Origin: AP-15 sp963795485
GTDB lineage: Bacteria > Pseudomonadota > Alphaproteobacteria > ATCC43930 > CGMCC-115725
Reading direction: 5' to 3'
Length of the DNA stretch: 64,000 nt
Assembly (NCBI GenBank): GCA_963795485.1
Contig: CAWCIL010000008.1
Coordinates: 868,001 to 932,000 of the forward strand
Positions 8,844 to 17,223 of the stretch are shown one piece after another (position 1 is the first letter of the stretch; every line of letters begins with the position of its first letter). The notes beneath the pieces were generated by a model. That model was not told where the DNA came from, ran no database searches, and saw only the letters and a program-made list of their open reading frames with translations. Position numbers and translations under genes: made by a program.

Positions 8844-9770
8844 TCAGCCTCGGCTGCAAGCACCGCCTCCGAGCACGCAGAACTTGGCGCAGTGCGGATG
8901 GTTGAGCGATACGGCGCCGCTCGCTTCAGCCAGCGTCGGGCCCAGCTCGAAGCGCTCGTCATAGGGCAGAAGCGTGCAGGCGAGCACCGCCGGGCGCGCC
9001 GCCCCCTTGCGTTTGACGACCATGCGCGCGGTCGCGCACATGACGCTTTCCGGCGATTTGCCGAGAATGCCCCAGCACGCCTCGGTGATTTCCGGCACGT
9101 CGGCGGCGGCGTCCATCTCGGGGAACACCGTCAGCGCGACCGGGTCGTCGGCATCGATCGCGATGCCCAATTCGGCGAACAGCCGGGCAAAGCCGGCGCG
9201 GATCGCCGCCTCCGACTCGCCAGAGAGCCGGCGGCTCGCGACGTTCAGCGCGAACCCGTTTGCCGCGAGCCACAGCAATCCGTCAATCGTCGGCTGCCAG
9301 CTGCGCCGGCCGCGCTCCTGCTCGTGGACCCGGCGGCCGTAGTGGTCGATCGAGACGCGGATCGCCAGCCGCTCCCCATAGCGCTCGTGGAGCCGCAGCA
9401 ACGCCGCCCGGCATTTCATCATCGGCTTCATCGCGTTGGTCAGCACGAGGGCGTGAAAGCCGCGCGCCAGGACGGCGTCGAGCATCGCCGTCAATTCGGG
9501 GTTCATGAACGGCTCGCCGCCGGTAAAACCGATCAGCGAGGTCGGCAGCCCGCCGCGTTCGATTTCATCGAGGTACTCGGCTGCTTCGGCCGCGGTCAGA
9601 TAAGCCAGCCGGTCGTTCTTGGGCGACGATTCGATATAGCAGTGCCCGCAAGTCAGATTGCACAAGGTTCCAGTGTTAAACCATAGGGTTTCCAGGCCCT
9701 TCAGCGCGACCTGCGCGCGCTTTTCGCCCGCGGCGGTCAGATAGGGATCGTTGAACTTGCGTGAGTGCAT
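8844..9770 (-). CDS. Radical SAM protein
   Basis: 308 residues. The CX3CX2C iron-sulfur/SAM motif is CNLTCGHC (C37, C41, C44), followed by FTGGEPFMNPEL, the glycine-rich SAM loop. Further cysteines (CWG, CATARM, CTLL, and HCAKFCVLGGGAC at the end) could hold an auxiliary cluster as in SPASM/Twitch proteins. The reaction and substrate are not evident. It is transcribed toward the MarR-GNAT gene 83 bases downstream, so the two may be linked. Confidence 0.83.
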   Translation of the reverse strand: MHSRKFNDPYLTAAGEKRAQVALKGLETLWFNTGTLCNLTCGHCYIESSPKNDRLAYLTAAEAAEYLDEIERGGLPTSLIGFTGGEPFMNPELTAMLDAVLARGFHALVLTNAMKPMMKCRAALLRLHERYGERLAIRVSIDHYGRRVHEQERGRRSWQPTIDGLLWLAANGFALNVASRRLSGESEAAIRAGFARLFAELGIAIDADDPVALTVFPEMDAAADVPEITEACWGILGKSPESVMCATARMVVKRKGAARPAVLACTLLPYDERFELGPTLAEASGAVSLNHPHCAKFCVLGGGACSRG

Positions 9771-9873
9771 GGCTGGGCGCCCATGACGGCCGATATCCGA
9801 CGGGTGCCGAGCCTAGTCTTTTTCAGCTGGTCAGACGATCCGCTCCGTTGATCAAGTCGGCGTGATGGCGGCG

Positions 9874-10152
9874 TCAGTGGCCGATAGAGGAGCTGGACTG
9901 GCCGTCGCCGCTCGATCCTTCCTGCTCATGCTGGCGCTGGGCCCGTTCTTCCCGCGCGTGCTTGGCCGCCATGTGATGGCCGACGATGCAGCCGCCCACG
10001 GCGCCCAATATGGCGTGATGGCCGGCATAGTGACCGGCGACACCGCCGATCGCGGCGCCCTTCAGGCATCCCTTCGCCTGGGCCGGCGGCGCGATGACGG
10101 AGCCGCCCGCCAGCACAAGCGCAAAGGCTGCCGGCAATACCAAAAATTTCAT
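9874..10152 (-). CDS. Small secreted glycine-zipper-like protein
   Basis: 92 residues. Signal peptide MKFLVLPAAFALVLAGG ending PPAQA, then a Gly/Ala/His segment (GAAIGGVAGHYAGHH, GAVGGCIVGHH) and a charged, Ser-rich tail. Glycine-zipper proteins of this kind are usually envelope-associated and of unknown function. Start ATG 10152 has GGAGAT upstream and gives the clean signal peptide. Confidence 0.65.
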   Translation of the reverse strand: MKFLVLPAAFALVLAGGSVIAPPAQAKGCLKGAAIGGVAGHYAGHHAILGAVGGCIVGHHMAAKHAREERAQRQHEQEGSSGDGQSSSSIGH

Positions 10153-10352
10153 CCCGATCTCCTTCGTCAGGCACGGTGAACATGGTGTCCCAAACAACAC
10201 CGCGACACCGCGGCAGGTTCAATTTCAGGTTCCGGTTCAGGTTCCGGCAGCGGATCGACGCGGACCGTCGTTAATCCGGATCGCGCCGAGTTGCGGCAGT
10301 CGGCCGCCGTGATTACGTTATGCTGTTTCGGCGGTTGCCGGCAGAAAGCAAG

Positions 10353-11606
10353 ATGGAGCAGCCGATCCCGCGCCACATCCGGCTCACCTCCCATCCGGGG
10401 AGTGCCGGTCGGGGTGCACTCCCGCTGCATTGGGGCGCCGCTGCCCCGGGCGAACGCGGACCGGTGGTGGCGAGCCCGGCCGAACCCGGTCGGCGCAACG
10501 CGATCGGCTCCTATTCCGGCGCCTATGGCCTCTATCGCGCGCTGGCGGTGGCGACCAAGGCGCTGGCCCGCGACCACCGCCCCGACCTTACCGACACCGC
10601 CCCGGCTGCCTTGATCGCGCCCGGCCCGGCATGGGGCGACCCAGCCAAAATCGTTTCCCTCGATCCCTGGGGCCATCTGGTCGGCGAGGTTTTCGCCGAA
10701 GCGATCAGCACCGGCATCGATGTGCGCCCGACGATCGCGATCACCACCGCCCGCATCGCCATGCCGGAGATCCGCCAGTTGGTCGCCGAGGGCCGGCTCA
10801 AGCCCGATGGACGTGTCCTGCTCGACAACGGCGAGATCCGGGTCACCAAGGCGGCGATTGATCCGGTCTGGCATCTGCCGGGTCTCGCCGCCCGTTTCGG
10901 CGTCGCCGAGAGCGATCTGCGCCGCAGCCTGTTCGAGGAGACGGGCGGCATGTTCCCCGAGCTCGTCACCCGGCCCGACCTCGAAGTGCTGCTGCCGCCG
11001 ATCGGGGGGACGACGGTCTATCTGTTCGGCGAGGTCGAGCGGATCGCCGCACCAGAGACGGTGATCGCCTGTCGCGTCCATGACGAGTGCAACGGCTCGG
11101 ACGTGTTCGGCTCGGACATCTGCACCTGCCGTCCCTACCTGGTGCACGGCATCGAGGTGTGTGCGGCGACCGCGCAACAGGGCGGCGTCGGGGTCATCGT
11201 CTATAACCGCAAAGAGGGGCGCGCGCTCGGCGAGGTCACCAAGTTCCTCGTCTACAACGCGCGCAAGCGCCAGCCCGGCGGCGACCGCGCCGACACCTAT
11301 TTTCAGCGCACCGAGTGCGTCGCCGGGGTGCAGGATTTGCGCTTTCAGGAATTGATGCCCGACGTGATCCATTGGCTCGGTATCCGCCATATCGACCGCT
11401 GGGTGTCGATGTCGAACCTCAAGAGAGCGGCGCTCGAGGCGCAGGGGATCGCGGTGGTCGAGCAGGTGGCGATCCCCGACCGGCTGGTGCCGCTCGACGC
11501 CTCGGTCGAGATCGAGGCCAAGAAGGCAGCCGGGTATTTTGCCCCCTCTGGCCTGCCGGACGCCGAGGAATTGCACCGCGTCACAGGCCGTGCGCTTGGC
11601 GAATGA
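10353..11606 (+). CDS. urc1: GTP cyclohydrolase II-like uracil catabolism protein Urc1
   Basis: 417 residues. The C-terminal half is a GTP cyclohydrolase II domain: RVHDECNGSDVFGSDICTC keeps the three zinc cysteines with CX10CXC spacing, and VGVIVYNRKEGRALG matches the RibA loop. The N-terminal ~200 residues are specific to the URC1 branch. In the URC pathway, described in the yeast Lachancea kluyveri and found in bacteria, this protein acts on a uracil-derived nucleotide rather than in riboflavin synthesis. Direct overlap with urc4 and nearby upp supports this. An upstream ATG at 10320 is possible. Confidence 0.85.
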   Translation: MEQPIPRHIRLTSHPGSAGRGALPLHWGAAAPGERGPVVASPAEPGRRNAIGSYSGAYGLYRALAVATKALARDHRPDLTDTAPAALIAPGPAWGDPAKIVSLDPWGHLVGEVFAEAISTGIDVRPTIAITTARIAMPEIRQLVAEGRLKPDGRVLLDNGEIRVTKAAIDPVWHLPGLAARFGVAESDLRRSLFEETGGMFPELVTRPDLEVLLPPIGGTTVYLFGEVERIAAPETVIACRVHDECNGSDVFGSDICTCRPYLVHGIEVCAATAQQGGVGVIVYNRKEGRALGEVTKFLVYNARKRQPGGDRADTYFQRTECVAGVQDLRFQELMPDVIHWLGIRHIDRWVSMSNLKRAALEAQGIAVVEQVAIPDRLVPLDASVEIEAKKAAGYFAPSGLPDAEELHRVTGRALGE

Positions 11607-12801
11607 CGAGAGCGCGCGTGCCGCGGCGCTGTTGAGTGCTGCGGCGGTGCGCGCACGCTGCGACATCGTCTTTGCCGCAGCCGAGCAGGGTGAGACGCGC
11701 CACTTCCGGCTCGACTGCACCCGGCTCGCCGCGGCGGCAGACCGGGTTGCCGCGATCACCCGGCGGCGCCATCCCGACATCGTCGTCCCCTATCACAGCC
11801 GCTGGCGCCATTTTTCCGCGGGCGGCGTCGACCGCGCGGCGCTGATCGCACCCGATGCCGATATGGCCGAGCAGGCGCGGGCACGCATCGACCTCGCCTT
11901 CGTCTCTGTCCTGATCGATGCCGGGGCAGGACAGGCGTGGCGCTTTCGCGAGGCCGAGACCGGGCAGGTGCTGCAGCGCTCGGAGGGGCTTGCGGTGGCG
12001 AGCCTGCGGGCGATGCAGCAGGGGTTGTTTTCCGCCGATGCCGGCAACCGGTGGCGCGTCGACGCTGAGGCCCTGGCGCGGATCACGCCGCAGCGCCTGG
12101 CCGGCACGTTCCAGCATGGTCCCGGCAACGAGCTCGCGGGGGTCGACGGGCGCGCGGGACTGCTGCGCCGATTGGGCGAGGTCTGCGCTGATGACCCGGC
12201 GAGGTTTGGGACGCCGCCGCGTCCGGGGCATCTCTACGATCACTGGCGGGCGCATGGCGCGGCCCTACAGGCGGCCGAAATCCTGCGCACCCTTCTCGAT
12301 GCGCTCGGGCCGATCTGGCCCGGCCGGATCAGCCTCGGCGGGGTGCCGCTCGGCGATTGCGGCCGGCATCGGGCGGTGCCGGGCGACGGGCTCGTGCCGT
12401 TTCACAAGCTGTCGCAATGGCTCGCCTATTCGCTGGTCGAGCCGCTGCGGGCGGCTGGTGTGCAGGTCGAGCAGTTGGATGGGCTGACCGGCCTTGCCGA
12501 ATATAGGAACGGCGGCCTCTTCATCGACTGCGGCGTCCTCGTGCCGCGCGATCCCGGCCTGCTGCGAAATCCGCTCGATGCGCTGAGCGAGCCGGTCGTC
12601 GAGTGGCGGGCCCTGACCGTGGCATTGCTCGATCGCCTGGCGCCGCTTGTGCGCAAGCGGCTGGGCAAAAGCGCGCGCGACTTCCCGCTCGCCTGCGTGC
12701 TCGAAGGCGGCAGCTGGGCGGCAGGCCGCGAAATCGCCTTCGAGCACCGCCCGGACGGCCGCGCACCGGTCGACATCGTCAGCGACGGCACCTTGTTTTA
12801 G
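11590..12801 (+). CDS. urc4: URC4/Urg3 family protein (DUF1688)
   Basis: About 403 residues. Signatures of the URC4/Urg3 family include VPYHSRWRHFSAGGVDR, WRFREAETGQVLQRSEGLA, FQHGPGNELAGVDGR, PFHKLSQWLAYSLVEPL and GLTGLAEYRNGGLFID. The protein is required for uracil catabolism in yeast but its chemistry is not settled. It overlaps the end of urc1; GTG 11590 or TTG 11596 are the likely starts, so translation is coupled. Confidence 0.82.
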   Translation: MRLANDESARAAALLSAAAVRARCDIVFAAAEQGETRHFRLDCTRLAAAADRVAAITRRRHPDIVVPYHSRWRHFSAGGVDRAALIAPDADMAEQARARIDLAFVSVLIDAGAGQAWRFREAETGQVLQRSEGLAVASLRAMQQGLFSADAGNRWRVDAEALARITPQRLAGTFQHGPGNELAGVDGRAGLLRRLGEVCADDPARFGTPPRPGHLYDHWRAHGAALQAAEILRTLLDALGPIWPGRISLGGVPLGDCGRHRAVPGDGLVPFHKLSQWLAYSLVEPLRAAGVQVEQLDGLTGLAEYRNGGLFIDCGVLVPRDPGLLRNPLDALSEPVVEWRALTVALLDRLAPLVRKRLGKSARDFPLACVLEGGSWAAGREIAFEHRPDGRAPVDIVSDGTLF

Positions 12802-12853
12802 CGGACGGATGATTGCCTAATTGAAGTCCTGGAAAGGGGGCGGAGAGGACCGT

Positions 12854-13153
12854 ATGCGAGCAATTCGGGATGCCGCCGCCGCCGCCGAATTCGCCGCCGA
12901 GGTGATCCGGCGGCATCTGCCGGATGGCGCCTACCACATATTCCTGTTCGGCTCGCGCGCGACCGGCTCTGCCGCCGAGCGGTCGGATATCGATATCGGC
13001 ATCGAGGGACCGGCCCCGGTCCCGCGCCCGGTGCTCGCGGCGATACAAGACGATATCGAGGACGCACCAACCCTTTATACGATCGATGTCGTCGATTTCG
13101 CCCGCGTATCCGAGAAATTCCGTGAGGTTGCGCAACGACGCATCCCGCTATGA
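12854..13153 (+). CDS. MNT-type nucleotidyltransferase (antitoxin)
   Basis: 99 residues. Minimal nucleotidyltransferase with the pol-beta motif GSRATG followed by SDIDIGIEG (GSx10DxD type). Partner of the HEPN protein whose ATG overlaps its stop by 4 bases. In such MNT/HEPN pairs the MNT protein adds AMP to the HEPN RNase toxin and silences it. GGAGAGG precedes ATG 12854. It begins 52 bases after urc4. Confidence 0.85.
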   Translation: MRAIRDAAAAAEFAAEVIRRHLPDGAYHIFLFGSRATGSAAERSDIDIGIEGPAPVPRPVLAAIQDDIEDAPTLYTIDVVDFARVSEKFREVAQRRIPL

Positions 13154-13524
13154 CAAAATCTCAGTCGCTACGGACGGATTTCGAACGCGCGACCACGCGA
13201 TTGGATGAGGCCCTCGCCTTGCCGAAAGACCCGATCGTAAGCGATTCCGCGATCCAGCGGTTCGAGATCTCGTTCGAGCTGTGCTGGAAATTTCTCAAAG
13301 CGTATCTTGAAGAAGAGCACAACGCCGTCTGCACCTCGCCGCGGACTTGTTTTCGCTCGGCATTCAGGCATGGCGTCATCGACAATGATCCGTTCTGGAT
13401 CGACCTGGCGGTTTTGCGCAATTACACCGTCCATACCGACAACGAGCAGCTTGCCGATTACGTCTACTCGCAGCTCGCCGAAACGGCGCGCCGCTTTCGT
13501 GCCGTCCTTGCCGCCGCCCGCTGA
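13150..13524 (+). CDS. HEPN-domain nucleotidyltransferase substrate-binding protein (toxin)
   Basis: 124 residues, all-helical HI0074-like family. The HEPN RNase motif Rx4H is present as RNYTVH, with FEISFELCWKFLKAYLEE in the first helices. Family members form heterodimers with MNT proteins and act as RNase toxins when not AMP-modified. The ATG overlaps the MNT stop (ATGA), the usual arrangement for these modules. Confidence 0.85.
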   Translation: MTKSQSLRTDFERATTRLDEALALPKDPIVSDSAIQRFEISFELCWKFLKAYLEEEHNAVCTSPRTCFRSAFRHGVIDNDPFWIDLAVLRNYTVHTDNEQLADYVYSQLAETARRFRAVLAAAR

Positions 13525-13697
13525 CGTTTTCGCGGTGGAGGGGTGATGCCGCCTCACACCCGAAGGCCAAGCCGGGGCAGCCAATCCGCGCGACATTTGG
13601 GGTCCATTGCAGCCCCTTCTTCTGTGGTTATGGTGCGGTCGGCCCCGATCCGAATTATTGTAATGCCGACGAGCCGCGGTTTCGAGGTGACCTGATC

Positions 13698-14339
13698 ATG
13701 CCACGACCCAGGGCGGGGTTGACCGTCGTGGACCACCCGCTGGTCCAGCACAAACTGTCGTTGATGCGCGACCGGGACACCTCAACCGCCGAGTTCCGGC
13801 GGTTGCTGCGCGAGATCAGCCTGCTGCTGGCCTATGAGGCGACCCGCGAATTGCCGCTGGCGCCGACCGAGATCGACACTCCGCTCGAGCGCGGCGCGTT
13901 CCCGTTGCTCGCCGGCAAAAAGCTGTGCCTCGTATCGATCCTGCGCGCCGGCAACGGCATTCTCGACGGCATGCTCGACCTGTTGCCTTCGGCGCGGGTC
14001 GGGCATATCGGCATCTATCGCGAGCCGAAGACCTTGCAGGCGATCGAGTACTACCTGAAATTACCCGACGATCTGGCCGAGCGCGACGCGATCCTGGTCG
14101 ATCCGATGCTGGCCACCGGCAACTCGGCGGTGGCGGCGGTCTCGCGTCTGGTCGAATTGAAAACGCGCTCGATCAAAATCGTCTGTCTGGTCGCCGCCCC
14201 GGAAGGGGTGGACAAGGTCTTGAACATATTTCCCGAGGTGACGATCGTCGCCGCGGCACTCGATCGCTGCCTCGACGCGCACGGCTACATCCTGCCCGGC
14301 CTCGGCGACGCCGGCGACCGGCTGTTCGGGACCAAATAG
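13698..14339 (+). CDS. upp: Uracil phosphoribosyltransferase
   Basis: 213 residues, full length. Converts uracil plus PRPP to UMP. VVDHPLVQHKLSLMRDRDT opens the family; YEATRELPL, VSILRAGNGILDGML and the PRPP loop LVDPMLATGNSAVAAV are intact, and the C-terminus has LPGLGDAGDRLFGT. In the URC pathway this step (URC6) feeds Urc1. GAGGTG precedes the ATG. It is separated from urc4 only by the MNT/HEPN pair. Confidence 0.93.
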   Translation: MPRPRAGLTVVDHPLVQHKLSLMRDRDTSTAEFRRLLREISLLLAYEATRELPLAPTEIDTPLERGAFPLLAGKKLCLVSILRAGNGILDGMLDLLPSARVGHIGIYREPKTLQAIEYYLKLPDDLAERDAILVDPMLATGNSAVAAVSRLVELKTRSIKIVCLVAAPEGVDKVLNIFPEVTIVAAALDRCLDAHGYILPGLGDAGDRLFGTK

Positions 14340-14353
14340 GGGCGCGCCTATTT
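14334..14353. terminator. Hairpin at convergent gene ends
   Basis: Perfect 7-bp inverted repeat AAATAGG/CCTATTT with a GC-rich 6-base loop. It contains the stop codons of upp and of the convergent phosphoesterase gene. The A/T outer arms give a T-run on each strand, so it could end transcription in both directions. Confidence 0.45.
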
Positions 14354-15778
14354 CGCGCCGCCGCACCAGCACCGCGCGAAATCGGCCGAGCGGGCATGCC
14401 CGGTGGCGCACGCATAGGCGCGCAGCGTGTGCGCCGCGTTGCCGCCCGGCGCGAGGCCCCAGTAAACCGGGCTCGACACCGCAAACAGCCGGTGCCATCG
14501 ACTGCGGTCTTCGGGCACGCTGGTGATCATCGCATAGAGCCGCTCGAGGCTCGGCAGGTCGACCTGCGGCAGGTGCCATTCGCGGCTGAAGGTGTATTCC
14601 GCCTGCCATTTGGGCGCGACGCCCGAGCCGGCTTCGGCGAGATTGACGAGGTCGTAGGTGGTCTGATCGAGGATATTGCCGGATGGATCGAAGACGACGG
14701 TCCGAAAGGCCGGGTTCTGGCCGAAGATCGGGCTCAGCGCCGGCATGATCAGGGCAAACGAGAACTCGCCCCTGTCGTCGCCGATCAGGCGGAAATCGTC
14801 CATATGCGTGTGCCCGGCAAAATTGGCGGCGACTGTATTGGAATAGCGTCGAAGGAGGGTCAAAAAGGGCCGGGCGTAGACCTCGTCCCACATCGGGATG
14901 ATCCGGTCGGGGCACGAGCCCTGGCGCCAGGTCCGGTAGCCGTCGACTCCCGGCGGGACGTGATAAACGAGCCAGACGCGCTGGTGCGCCGACTGCGCCT
15001 TGGCGAGCTCGGCGGCGAGCCAGGCAAGCGTCCGACGGCCGGGATCGGGGCCGCCCGGCGATCCGCAGGTGTTGCGAAAATTTTGCGAAAAAAAGACATC
15101 GTTCAAAAAAATCGCCCTGACGCCGGGCGCTCCCGGCAGGGTAGCACCGTAGTTGCCGTCGCTGTTCCAGCTTTCAGCCAAGCCCTGTGTCCCGGCGCCG
15201 CCGACGAGGCCGCGCAGGATCGGCAGAGTGTCGGCGAGGAACGGCCCGTTCGGCTGCAGCCGAAAGTCGCCGCACTCCGCGTCGTTGTTGCCGAGCGTCG
15301 GCAGGATCGGCGTGCCGGGGAATGCGCCGGCGATCTCGTCCGCCAGAAACCGCATGGTCTCGACCACGAACCCGCGATAGGCCCGATCCGAATGGTCGTG
15401 CGCCGCGGCATCGAATTGGGCGCGAAAATGATGGGCGAGGAAATCGCCCGGCAGCAGCAGGAAGGCGGGATGCGGCAGCGTCGCCTTCATTTGCTCGAGG
15501 GCGGAGCGAAGCAGCGGCCAGTTGGTGTCGGAGCCGTACCGGCTCGGGCCGTGGCTGCCGCCCCTCTCGAAAATGGCCGGCCAATCCCCGGGCTCGGCCG
15601 CGGCCAGCCGGTCGACGAGAGCCGGTTCGGCCATCGGGTTGAAATGAATGTCCGAGAGCATCAGGAAGGATTGGCCGGCGGCCTCCGCCGGCGCCGCCGC
15701 CAGGGCAAAGGCGACAAACGCTGCCAAAGCAAGCCAGGCGGCCCGCATCCGGCTCGCGCGCGCGGATCGCGATATCAA
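14348..15778 (-). CDS. Secreted metallophosphoesterase (acid sphingomyelinase-like)
   Basis: 476 residues. After a signal peptide (WLALAAFVAFALAAAPAEA) come calcineurin-type metal motifs in order: SDIHFNP, GDF, GNND, VYHVPPG and GHTHMDD. Order and spacing fit the acid sphingomyelinase-like phosphodiesterase branch. A C-terminal Cys-containing tail (CATGHARSADFARCWCGG) resembles that of such enzymes. The TTG start at 15778 has GGAAGGAA at good distance; ATG 15748 lacks a ribosome site. Substrate unknown; periplasmic or secreted. Confidence 0.82.
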   Translation of the reverse strand: MISRSARASRMRAAWLALAAFVAFALAAAPAEAAGQSFLMLSDIHFNPMAEPALVDRLAAAEPGDWPAIFERGGSHGPSRYGSDTNWPLLRSALEQMKATLPHPAFLLLPGDFLAHHFRAQFDAAAHDHSDRAYRGFVVETMRFLADEIAGAFPGTPILPTLGNNDAECGDFRLQPNGPFLADTLPILRGLVGGAGTQGLAESWNSDGNYGATLPGAPGVRAIFLNDVFFSQNFRNTCGSPGGPDPGRRTLAWLAAELAKAQSAHQRVWLVYHVPPGVDGYRTWRQGSCPDRIIPMWDEVYARPFLTLLRRYSNTVAANFAGHTHMDDFRLIGDDRGEFSFALIMPALSPIFGQNPAFRTVVFDPSGNILDQTTYDLVNLAEAGSGVAPKWQAEYTFSREWHLPQVDLPSLERLYAMITSVPEDRSRWHRLFAVSSPVYWGLAPGGNAAHTLRAYACATGHARSADFARCWCGGAK

Positions 15779-16021
15779 GCTGATTCCTTCCCGGTGAGTT
15801 GACGGGGTCGGGGCGGAATATCAGGAGTGGCTGCGGGCCGGCAATGCTGGCGCGTCGACGGGCGATCGCATGTTCGGCGCCAAATGACACGATCGCCGGT
15901 ACGTCACATATCGAGAATGGAACCGTCCTTAGCGACTGCCGCCCCGTTCGAAAGCTCAGCCCTTCGCCCCTTCTGAAAACCTCGGCGTATCCAGCGTGCG
16001 CCGCATGCGGGCGCGCGCCGG

Positions 16022-17007
16022 CTATTCGATGTATTTGGAGATCGGAACGGCCATCGCGAACGATAGTCCAGCCATCAGCCCCCGGAGAGCGGCGGTATTG
16101 GTAACAACACCCTGCGAGCGTATCACCAGGGTGACATAATAAGCAGGGGCCTGAAGCATGTATAGAGAATAGGAGATCCGGCCGAGGAAAAGAATCGGCC
16201 CAACCTGCAAAAACGCCGCAACGTTACCGCGATTGTGGGCGGAGCACAGCAGCAGCACGGCGAGCAGAGCGATTATCGATATTTCGGTTCGGGGACGGGC
16301 GGCGAGGGCAATGATGCAGGCGAGGCAGGAGAGCCACACGATGTCGGAGCGCCAAACTCTGACTAATGAAGCAGAGAGAAAGCAGCGGTAAAGGAGCATT
16401 CCGGCCACGAACTCTGGAATGGCGCGCGCGAGTACGAACGGACCGACCGCGATGTTGCCGTCACCATACGCAATGATGAACACGGCCCCAGGGGCGAGAC
16501 ATAACCCTAGGATCGCAGCCGCAGACATAGGCCGCGTCCGTTTCAGGAACAGTACGACTATCAAAGGGAAGAGCAGGTAGGCGTACCATTCTGCGCTGAT
16601 CGACCATGCGCCGCCGTTCCAGGTGAGCCTCGATGCAAACAAAATCTGAACGAAGAGCAGGTTTTCGACGAGCGCTGTGCTGGAAAAACCGGGCATCCCA
16701 TAAAATGGCACGAGCATTGCCAGGGTCACTACGTGTATTGGATAGATACGCGCTAGCCGGACCCAAAGAAACCGGCGTATCAGCCCCTACGAAATCTGTG
16801 CTGAACGTGCGGCCATGCACATGGGTGAGCACGAAACCGCTGAGCATAAAAAAAAAGATCGACTGCGAGGTAACCGTGGGAAATCGCAATCCCGAGCGCA
16901 CCGCCGATCGCTCCGAAATTGCCTCCGCAATGAAAGACCAGGACCACGAGGGCTGCCACGCCGCGAAGAGCGGTTAAAGATGTAAGTTCGCGAGCGTGCC
17001 GACCCAT
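16022..17007 (-). CDS. Acyltransferase 3 family membrane protein (two frameshifts)
   Basis: About 328 residues when repaired, with about ten membrane spans. The N-terminus TSLTALRGVAALVVLVFHCGG is the OafA/NodX-type signature; SGYLAVDLFF-like sequence continues as MLSGFVLTHVHGR in the next frame and FLWVRLARIYPIHVVT in the third. The first break is in a run of nine A (16848-16856, T on the coding strand); the second is near 16774. Each is repaired by removing one base. The family transfers acyl groups to exported glycans. The A9 tract could also be a phase-variation switch. Confidence 0.75.
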
Positions 17008-17223
17008 TAGGCAGCTCTCTACGCTCAGGTTATTTAAAAACCCGTTAGACACTTTCTGATTCGTCTTCCGATGTGTCTGCTCGGGCCTCCATCGTTGCCG
17101 GCGCAACCGGTCGTGAGCGATGGTCAAATCACGCGAAAGAGAGGCCGACGGTCACGGTCCATGCGCTTGGTGGGTTGAACGGCGGACGGCGCGGAGGCGA
17201 TGCCGCCGTCACGACCGCAATGG

